This document shows, one piece after another, positions 1 through 4,773 of a DNA stretch of 9,551 nucleotides (positions are counted from its first letter, which is position 1; each line of letters opens with the position of its first letter). Below the pieces are notes generated by a model. It was not told where the DNA came from. It did not search any database and saw nothing but the letters and a program-made list of their open reading frames with translations. The stretch is from positions 1-9,551 of the forward strand of contig CAMWOX010000051.1 of NCBI GenBank assembly GCA_947175975.1, given 5' to 3'. The DNA comes from an uncultured Ruminococcus sp. Its GTDB lineage: Bacteria; Bacillota; Clostridia; Oscillospirales; Ruminococcaceae. A program made the translations under genes and the position numbers.

Positions 1-41
1 GTAAACAATCATCTCAAAATTTCAAAAATTCTATATCTATC

Positions 42-70
42 AGTATAACAGATTTTCCCCGGAAAGTCAA
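42..70 (-). promoter_or_regulatory. Predicted sigma-A promoter firing leftward, overlapping the maf stop codon
   Basis: On the minus strand a TTGACT -35 box (65-70) is separated by exactly 17 bp from a TATACT -10 box (42-47). A TG two bases upstream makes the -10 an extended one (TGtTATACT). The -35 shares bases with the maf stop codon (67-69). Transcription would start near position 35 and leave the window, so the gene served is not visible; it would be the next minus-strand gene downstream of maf. The spacer carries the inverted repeat TTTCC-gg-GGAAA (54-65). The match is strong but rests on sequence only. Confidence 0.7.
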
Positions 71-687
71 TTATTTTCTGAAAAAATTTCCCCTGTCGGT
101 CTGTGAAACAGAACCCTTGGCTTTTTCACCGCATTTTCAAACTGTTTCAGATTTCTGGACAAAGCCGCTACTGGCAAGCCTACAACATTGAAATAATCTC
201 CCTCAATATGTCTCACAAGCAGTGAACCTTTTCCCTGAATACCATACGCTCCGGCTTTATCAAACGGTTCTCCGGTCTCCAGATAGGCATTGATTTCTGC
301 ATCTGACAGCTCATAGAACGTCACATTTGTTTCTACTGTGAACACGCTTGACTTTGTTCCATAATACAAAGCCACACCTGTCATAACCGTATGCGTTTTT
401 CCGGAAAGCTTCCGCAGCATTGCAAATGCATCCTCCCGATCTTTCGGCTTGCCCATAATTGCATCATCCAGAACAACCACTGTATCACAGCCGATCACGA
501 TCTGATCCGGAAACAGGTCAGCTCCAGCTTTTGCTTTCTTGTCTGCAAGAAACACCGCCACTACTTCCACCGGCATTCCCTCGGGAATTGTCTCATCCAC
601 AGATAATGGACACAATTCAAAATCATCTGTGATAAGCTGCAATAATTCCTGTCTTCTGGGTGAACCAGATGCCAATATGATACTCAT
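67..687 (-). CDS. maf: Maf family nucleotide pyrophosphatase (dTTP/UTP type)
   Basis: A house-cleaning nucleoside triphosphate pyrophosphatase of the Maf/HAM1-like fold. It hydrolyses non-canonical or excess nucleotides to the monophosphate and pyrophosphate in the cytoplasm, and Maf proteins have been tied to septum control. The family signature is intact: SGSPRR at residues 7-12, the acidic residue in IGCDTVV (Asp68), GKP at 79-81, the TH.VMTGV block near 98-105, DKAGAYGIQGKG at 143-154 and EGDYFNVVGLP at 162-172. The DKAGAYGIQG form resembles the YhdE-type (dTTP/UTP) branch. At 206 residues it is slightly longer than usual; the extra length is a basic C-terminal tail after residue 185. The ATG lies 2 bp after the stop of the tautomerase gene, so the two are co-transcribed. 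A GAGGA sequence inside the end of the upstream gene serves as its ribosome binding site. Confidence 0.95.
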   Translation of the reverse strand: MSIILASGSPRRQELLQLITDDFELCPLSVDETIPEGMPVEVVAVFLADKKAKAGADLFPDQIVIGCDTVVVLDDAIMGKPKDREDAFAMLRKLSGKTHTVMTGVALYYGTKSSVFTVETNVTFYELSDAEINAYLETGEPFDKAGAYGIQGKGSLLVRHIEGDYFNVVGLPVAALSRNLKQFENAVKKPRVLFHRPTGEIFSENN

Positions 688-689
688 AA

Positions 690-926
690 TTACAACACAT
701 CCTCTGGCTGGTAATCAGGTTGAATCACTAAATTCTGCTGATTCTCTGTAATTTCGATTTTATACTGTTCTTGCCATTCCTCCGGCGTGAAGTCTTCTAC
801 TGAAACAGATACATGTGACGGTGAACAACCAATTGTTTCTACTAATGCCGCCGCTAATGTTTCAGCGGCAAGCTGTTTTTGTTCCTCTGTTCTGCCCTTG
901 AGCATTTTAATACTGATATGTGGCAT
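690..926 (-). CDS. 4-oxalocrotonate tautomerase family protein, PptA-like
   Basis: A small tautomerase-superfamily protein of 78 residues. In this family the initiator methionine is removed and the exposed Pro1 is the catalytic base; here the protein starts Met-Pro-His-Ile. The start is the ATG at 926 and not the in-frame GTG 11 codons upstream, because the GTG version would bury the proline and because a good ribosome binding site (GAAAGGA, 936-942) sits 9 bp before the ATG. The length, the MPHI.IK start, the central PEEWQ segment (compare PESWQ in PptA/YdcE of E. coli) and a late xPxY motif suggest the PptA-like, probably dimeric, branch over the 62-residue hexameric 4-OT type. I make that comparison from memory. 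The physiological substrate cannot be read from sequence. It is the first gene of a two-gene unit with maf. Confidence 0.85.
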   Translation of the reverse strand: MPHISIKMLKGRTEEQKQLAAETLAAALVETIGCSPSHVSVSVEDFTPEEWQEQYKIEITENQQNLVIQPDYQPEDVL

Positions 927-935
927 AATTCTCAA

Positions 936-942
936 TCCTTTC
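936..942 (-). promoter_or_regulatory. Ribosome binding site that fixes the tautomerase start
   Basis: On the minus strand GAAAGGA lies 9 bp upstream of the ATG at 924-926. It sits inside what would be coding sequence if the upstream GTG at 957-959 were used. This supports the shorter protein that has proline at position 2. Confidence 0.75.
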
Positions 943-965
943 TTAAAACTATCAATCACAATTTT

Positions 966-994
966 ATTATACTATACTTTTTTCAGAAATGCAA
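966..994 (-). promoter_or_regulatory. Predicted sigma-A promoter of the tautomerase-maf unit
   Basis: On the minus strand a TTGCAT -35 box (989-994) and a perfect TATAAT -10 box (966-971) are separated by 17 bp. The predicted start of transcription is near 959, about 33 bp before the tautomerase ATG. The box sequences and spacing are identical to those of the divergent dtd promoter, with the two -35 boxes 48 bp apart. Confidence 0.75.
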
Positions 995-997
995 GAC

Positions 998-1038
998 CAA
1001 AATCAGCAATTATTTTGTCTTTCACAAATTTTGCAAAA
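998..1038. other. Inverted repeats between the divergent promoters, possible operator
   Basis: The 48 bp between the two back-to-back -35 boxes hold two small dyads: CAAAAT (998-1003) with ATTTTG (1012-1017), and the perfect 10-bp palindrome TTTTGCAAAA (1029-1038). Either could bind a regulator of both promoters. The region is very AT-rich, so such repeats arise easily by chance, and no regulator is evident. This is a weak call. Confidence 0.25.
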
Positions 1039-1042
1039 CTAC

Positions 1043-1071
1043 TTGCATTTTTCCGGAAATCATGTTATAAT
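1043..1071 (+). promoter_or_regulatory. Predicted sigma-A promoter of the dtd unit
   Basis: A TTGCAT -35 box (1043-1048) and a perfect TATAAT -10 box (1066-1071) are separated by 17 bp. A TG at 1063-1064 makes the -10 extended. Transcription would start near 1078, giving a leader of about 35 nt before the dtd ATG. The spacer contains the perfect palindrome TTTCCGGAAA (1050-1059). Confidence 0.8.
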
Positions 1072-1113
1072 AAAAATAATTTTAAAAAAATTCTCTATGA
1101 AGGGAAAATTTCT

Positions 1114-1548
1114 ATGAGACTTGTAGTACAGAGAGTCACAGAGGCATCCGTTTCTGTAGATCATAACATCATCGGACAAATTCAGAAAGGCTATCTTGTT
1201 CTCCTGGGGGTCGGAAAAGACGACACAGAACAGACAGCCGAAAAATTAGCCAGAAAATTAATCAAACTCCGAATTTTTGCAGATTCCGACGGCAAGACAA
1301 ATCTTTCTATCAAGGATGTCGACGGCGAAATTCTGGTAATTTCCCAATTCACACTCTACGCTGACTGCAAATCCAACAGACCTGGATTTACTAATGCCGG
1401 AAATCCGGAACTTGCCGAGCATCTCTATGCATATTTTATGGAACTTCTCCGACCGGAAGTCAGATCCGTTCAGCATGGTATATTCGGGGCAGACATGCAA
1501 GTACGACTCTGCAATGATGGCCCTTTTACAATCTTATTAGAAGCATAG
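1114..1548 (+). CDS. dtd: D-aminoacyl-tRNA deacylase
   Basis: DTD is a cytoplasmic dimeric enzyme that removes D-amino acids, and glycine, wrongly attached to tRNA. All 144 residues align with the family plan: the MR.V.QRV start, the active-site segment SQFTLYAD (77-84), the RPGF block (89-92), and the C-terminal NDGPFT (134-139) holding the Gly-cisPro pair (G136-P137) that gives chiral proofreading. The start is the ATG at 1114, which matches the conserved N-terminus and follows GAAGGGA (1099-1105) by 8 bp. The frame stays open upstream to 787, but that part crosses the promoter and is not translated as dtd. It is the first gene of the plus-strand unit. Its stop codon overlaps the ribosome binding site of the next gene. 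Confidence 0.97.
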   Translation: MRLVVQRVTEASVSVDHNIIGQIQKGYLVLLGVGKDDTEQTAEKLARKLIKLRIFADSDGKTNLSIKDVDGEILVISQFTLYADCKSNRPGFTNAGNPELAEHLYAYFMELLRPEVRSVQHGIFGADMQVRLCNDGPFTILLEA

Positions 1549-1553
1549 GGGGA
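1547..1553 (+). promoter_or_regulatory. Ribosome binding site overlapping the dtd stop codon
   Basis: AGGGGGA begins inside the TAG stop of dtd (1546-1548) and is 5 bp before the ATG at 1559. Ribosomes ending dtd would be placed directly on it, which implies translational coupling between dtd and the unrecognised downstream gene. Confidence 0.7.
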
Positions 1554-1558
1554 TTTTT

Positions 1559-2134
1559 ATGCAAATCGGTAATTACCAGAATATTGCTGTGATTACAATC
1601 AGTCATGGAAATTACGTCAACCACTGGGTATACCAGGCGGACAAAATCAATCCCGAAAAAACACATGGCTGGGATTCTATTGCATTGTATCTGTCTGTTC
1701 TGAAACAAACAATTCTGAATCCCGAAAGTCATAAAAGAACCAATGGCGAAGATTATCATCTGTACTACATTCCCATGGGAGATGAAATCAATATTGAAAA
1801 AGCCAAAGAAATCGCCTTGCAAAAATTCTCAAAATGGGAACAGCCCTGGAAAACATTCCCGGATTATGTCATCAAATTCACATTCCAGAAGAAAAATAAT
1901 TATCCGTCCGAAGCACAGATCTTTCGGAAAGATTGTTTAAAATACATGCAGTATACTGAAAGCGACTATTTCATCTATTATCAACAGTCTGTTGCCGAGC
2001 CTTTGCAATATCAGAAAAAAACAAATGAACTGCTTGTGTGCTGGCATGGAAATTCTATCAGACAGATCGTTCAGGAGGTATTTCCTCAGGTAGAAAACTT
2101 CTGGAAACGATTCCGGACTGCAATCTGGTCTTAA
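1559..2134 (+). CDS. Hypothetical protein, 191 residues, coupled to dtd
   Basis: I do not recognise this protein. It is probably real: it starts 10 bp after dtd with a strong ribosome binding site built into the dtd stop, fills the space up to a terminator-like hairpin, and its codon use looks like that of its neighbours. It is predicted to be soluble, with no signal peptide and no membrane segment. It is unusually rich in aromatic residues, with seven tryptophans (23, 38, 93, 97, 162, 182, 190) and about fifteen tyrosines. The segment around 84-104 (with W93 and W97) is aromatic and mixed charge, and the C-terminus ends in a basic and aromatic patch (W182-W190). Pairing with dtd hints at tRNA or translation quality control, but gene order alone is weak evidence. 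No catalytic motif is evident. Confidence 0.8.
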   Translation: MQIGNYQNIAVITISHGNYVNHWVYQADKINPEKTHGWDSIALYLSVLKQTILNPESHKRTNGEDYHLYYIPMGDEINIEKAKEIALQKFSKWEQPWKTFPDYVIKFTFQKKNNYPSEAQIFRKDCLKYMQYTESDYFIYYQQSVAEPLQYQKKTNELLVCWHGNSIRQIVQEVFPQVENFWKRFRTAIWS

Positions 2135-2147
2135 CTGCATAGACCAA

Positions 2148-2193
2148 AAAAATTCTCCCATACTGAAAACATGACTTGTATGGGAGGATTTTT
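2148..2193 (+). terminator. Strong hairpin with T-tract; terminator or attenuator that holds the next gene's ribosome binding site
   Basis: The left arm (2148-2163) pairs with the right arm (2178-2193) in a 16-bp stem with one G-U pair and a 14-nt loop. The core is CTCCCATAC / GTATGGGAG, and the outer pairs are an A-run against a T-run that ends the stem, as in intrinsic terminators. It begins 13 bp after the stop of the 191-residue gene. The right arm contains GGGAGGA (2182-2188), the ribosome binding site of the penicillin-binding protein gene whose ATG is at 2196. The hairpin could therefore end transcription, block translation of that gene, or both. No convincing separate promoter is visible for the downstream gene. 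Confidence 0.75.
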
Positions 2194-2195
2194 CT

Positions 2196-3785
2196 ATGCA
2201 TACCAAAAGAATTACAGCTCTAGGTGCTGCCCTGGTAATCGGCAATGCTGTCCTGGTAGCAAATCTGGCTTTTTACATGAAGAACGGCAGTTACGCACAA
2301 ACAGCTCTGCAACAAAATCAACTGACCGTAACAGCCGGATGTGCAGAAGGGATGATCTATGACAGAAATCTGCAACCCCTTGTGAATCAGGAATCCAGTT
2401 ATTATGCGTTTGTCAACCCGACACAGGAATCGCTTGCCGTTCTGTTCCCGCATACGAAAGAAATCACACCAATCCTGAATGCGATTCAGGATCACATGCC
2501 GTTCTGCTGTGAAATAGACACACAGGATCTGCAACATCCGGATATTACCATTCTGAAAGTACCGAAACGCTATTCTCAGAATACACTCGCTCCGCATGTG
2601 ATTGGCTATACACTGGAACATACAGGGATCACTGGTCTGGAGTCTGATTATGATGAGATTCTCCGGCAGAAGCAGGATACCATCAGCGTAACTTATACAG
2701 TGGATGCGATGCGGCAGATACTGCCTGGTGCAGAAAAACTGATTTCCCAGGCGGAAAACAAAAATGCCGGTGTTGTCACAACATTGGATCAGGAAATCCA
2801 GAAAATATGCGAAGCACAGGAAATCGAAAAAGGCGCAATTGTTGTGATGGATATCCATTCCGGGGATGTCCTGGCAATGGCGAGCTTTCCGGATTATGCA
2901 CCGGATGCAATCGGAGAAGCACTCAGCAATTCGGATTCACCTTTGATTAACCGCTGTCTGTACGCCTATAACGTAGGATCAATTTTTAAACTCGTGACCT
3001 GTGCAACAGCTTATACACAGCACTTAAAAAATTTCACAGCAGAATGTACAGGCAGTACGGAAATTAAAAATCAGATTTTCCGTTGTCATGATCTGAACGG
3101 ACATGGAAAATTAACCATGAAAGATGCCATGATCTACTCCTGCAATACCTATTTTGTACAGTTAAGCCGATTATTACAGCCTGCACTCATGCGTGAAACA
3201 GCACAGGATCTTGGATTTGGCAGGCAGATTGTTCTTTCCAGAAGCATCATTTCCGCAAGTGGTTCACTTCCAGGAATCCGGGATCTGGCACTGCCGGCAG
3301 AAATGGCAAATTTTTGTTTCGGGCAGGGATTACTGACAGCAACACCACTCCAGATCACACAAATGACCTGCGGCATTGCCAATGATGGAAATATGCCCCT
3401 TGCAAGACTTGTAAGAGGCATAATTACTAATAATAATATAGAAAACGAACGTTCTCCCATGTATGCAAAAGCTTTGAAACGCAATGCAGCTTATTATCTG
3501 CAAGATATGATGATTTCAGCAATCAATGAAAATCCAAATTCTAATGCTGTTCCTGAAACAGTCTTCGCCGCCGCAAAAACTTCTACAGCACAGACCGGAC
3601 GCTATGACGAAAACGGACATGAATACTGTCATGCCTGGATCACAGGCTATTTTCCGATTGATGATCCGACATATGCTGTGACTGTCCTTGTGGAGGATGG
3701 TGGCTATGGCAATGATGCCGCCGCACCTGTTTTCAAAGAAATTGCAGACAGCATCACAAAACTGACAGCTGATCCACAAGCATGA
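2196..3785 (+). CDS. Class B penicillin-binding protein (PBP2/FtsI/SpoVD-like transpeptidase)
   Basis: A membrane-anchored peptidoglycan DD-transpeptidase that cross-links stem peptides outside the membrane. Residues 7-28 form one N-terminal membrane anchor. The dimerisation-type domain follows, with the GMIYDRN motif (52-58) and a GYT...GLE.DYD segment (137-153). The transpeptidase domain from about 200 has the active-site SIFK (Ser262, Lys265), SCN (315-317), the GQGLLTATPLQ block (376-386) and the ITGYFP block (482-487). The third motif, normally KTG, reads KTS (461-463), and the usual glycine before the lysine is alanine. At 529 residues it is shorter than most clostridial PBP2 or SpoVD proteins (about 600-750), and no PASTA repeats follow. 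A GGGAGGA site lies 7 bp upstream, inside a hairpin. The 3' end overlaps the convergent mraY gene by 32 bp. Whether it serves elongation, division or sporulation cannot be told. Confidence 0.92.
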   Translation: MHTKRITALGAALVIGNAVLVANLAFYMKNGSYAQTALQQNQLTVTAGCAEGMIYDRNLQPLVNQESSYYAFVNPTQESLAVLFPHTKEITPILNAIQDHMPFCCEIDTQDLQHPDITILKVPKRYSQNTLAPHVIGYTLEHTGITGLESDYDEILRQKQDTISVTYTVDAMRQILPGAEKLISQAENKNAGVVTTLDQEIQKICEAQEIEKGAIVVMDIHSGDVLAMASFPDYAPDAIGEALSNSDSPLINRCLYAYNVGSIFKLVTCATAYTQHLKNFTAECTGSTEIKNQIFRCHDLNGHGKLTMKDAMIYSCNTYFVQLSRLLQPALMRETAQDLGFGRQIVLSRSIISASGSLPGIRDLALPAEMANFCFGQGLLTATPLQITQMTCGIANDGNMPLARLVRGIITNNNIENERSPMYAKALKRNAAYYLQDMMISAINENPNSNAVPETVFAAAKTSTAQTGRYDENGHEYCHAWITGYFPIDDPTYAVTVLVEDGGYGNDAAAPVFKEIADSITKLTADPQA

Positions 3786-4734
3786 AAGTCCCAACAGAAA
3801 TCAGAATCTGGAGCAGTACAAACCGAATAACAACCTGCGTATCGCTCCAGTTTTTATTCTTTCTTGCATGATCATGCAGAGGTGTCCGGATGTTTTTCAT
3901 GAAAGTTTTGGATTTGGTCACTCTCAGAATCGTTAATTTGACAAGACCCAGACCGCCGTCTAAAATCAGTATCAATGCACACGGAATAAATAAAAACGGC
4001 ATTCCGGTCAGCATGAATGCTACGGCAATCAGCAAGCCGATTGATCTCGACCCGGCATCCCCCATCAGAATACTGCTCGGAGAGCAATTAAACCAGAGAT
4101 AGGCAATCAGCATGAAGATCGCCATCCAGATCAGCAATGCACCGGATTCCCAAAAGACACTCTCCATAATCTGCATCAGAGCAAATGCACTCACCAGCGT
4201 AACAATGGATAAGCTTGCACACAAGCCGTCCACGCCGTCAGCACAGTTCGTGACATTGATGCTCGCCCAAATCAGAATAATTCCCAGAATAATATAGACC
4301 GGTGCAGGAATTGTCAGATGCAGTCCCAGAATTGGCAGCAAAACTGTTCCGCCATGAAAATAATAGACCGTGAAAGAAACACCTGCGGCAACAACAAGAT
4401 CAATCAAGCCTTTTTTGAGTTCTCCCCAGGGTGTTTCGGCGGCATCATCCAGATAGCCGCTCATCATTTCAACAAATAAAGCAGCCAGATAAATAATATA
4501 CTCGATATTTAATGGCAGACAGATGACACCGGAAACAACCAATGCCAGAATCAGAATCAGTCCCGCCCCTCTCGCCTTGCCTTTCGACAGCGAACCATTG
4601 ACAGCAAATTCCCGTCCGTGATCCTTTGGGAGAAATCTGGAAAATCCCAAAATTCCCCCCAGCGTCAACCCAAAGCTGACCACTGCCGCAACCAGAAACA
4701 ATATTTTATCGCCCGTGAAGTAGTAACTTATCAT
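3754..4734 (-). CDS. mraY: Phospho-N-acetylmuramoyl-pentapeptide transferase
   Basis: MraY is the integral membrane enzyme that transfers phospho-MurNAc-pentapeptide from the UDP precursor to undecaprenyl phosphate, making lipid I. At 326 residues with about ten hydrophobic segments it fits the family. Catalytic landmarks are visible: the Asp pair in GYLDDA (D96, D97), NVTNCADGVDGL (160-171, with N163, D166 and D169), MGDAGS (224-229) and TPLHDHARK (284-292), which corresponds to the TPIHHHFE histidine motif. The central histidine is replaced by aspartate here, while H287 and H289 remain, and the following W..TQVV.RF block is kept, so I place it in MraY and not WecA/TagO. It is the last gene of the minus-strand unit, 39 bp after the protease gene, with a GGAAGGA site before its ATG. 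It is not next to other mur or fts genes here. Confidence 0.92.
   Translation of the reverse strand: MISYYFTGDKILFLVAAVVSFGLTLGGILGFSRFLPKDHGREFAVNGSLSKGKARGAGLILILALVVSGVICLPLNIEYIIYLAALFVEMMSGYLDDAAETPWGELKKGLIDLVVAAGVSFTVYYFHGGTVLLPILGLHLTIPAPVYIILGIILIWASINVTNCADGVDGLCASLSIVTLVSAFALMQIMESVFWESGALLIWMAIFMLIAYLWFNCSPSSILMGDAGSRSIGLLIAVAFMLTGMPFLFIPCALILILDGGLGLVKLTILRVTKSKTFMKNIRTPLHDHARKNKNWSDTQVVIRFVLLQILISVGTFMLVDQLSVL
3808..3855 (+). terminator. Intrinsic terminator of the plus-strand unit, inside antisense mraY
   Basis: CTGGAGC (3808-3814) pairs with GCTCCAG (3844-3850) and is followed at once by TTTTT (3851-3855), then ATTCTTTC. After one mismatch the stem continues for four more pairs (3816-3819 with 3839-3842), leaving a 19-nt loop. 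It lies 23 bp after the penicillin-binding protein stop codon and only the plus strand has the T-run, so it suits that gene. The same bases encode the C-terminal part of MraY on the other strand. Confidence 0.75.
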
Positions 4735-4773
4735 AAATCCTAAATCCTTCCGTTAAAATCGCATAGAATCTCC

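Noticed and set aside
1..66. Possible terminator after maf
   Set aside because: Only a weak imperfect ATCT/AGAT pairing is present near 36-53 with no clean stem and T-run; the stretch is better explained as a promoter.
927..959. GTG start adding 11 residues to the tautomerase
   Set aside because: It would bury the catalytic proline that must follow the initiator Met, and the ribosome binding site lies inside it.
787..1113. In-frame N-terminal extension of dtd back to 787
   Set aside because: It crosses the tautomerase gene and both promoters, adds no family sequence, and the ATG at 1114 has a good ribosome binding site and the conserved DTD start.
2220..2858. Open frame of 212 codons on the minus strand
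   Set aside because: It lies wholly within the penicillin-binding protein gene, has no family resemblance and is Cys/Ile/His-rich as expected for an antisense shadow.
3865..3878. Perfect 14-bp palindrome TGCATGATCATGCA
   Set aside because: It is the coding sequence of Leu-His-Asp-His-Ala in MraY; the repeat of His codons around Asp explains the symmetry, so an operator is not needed.
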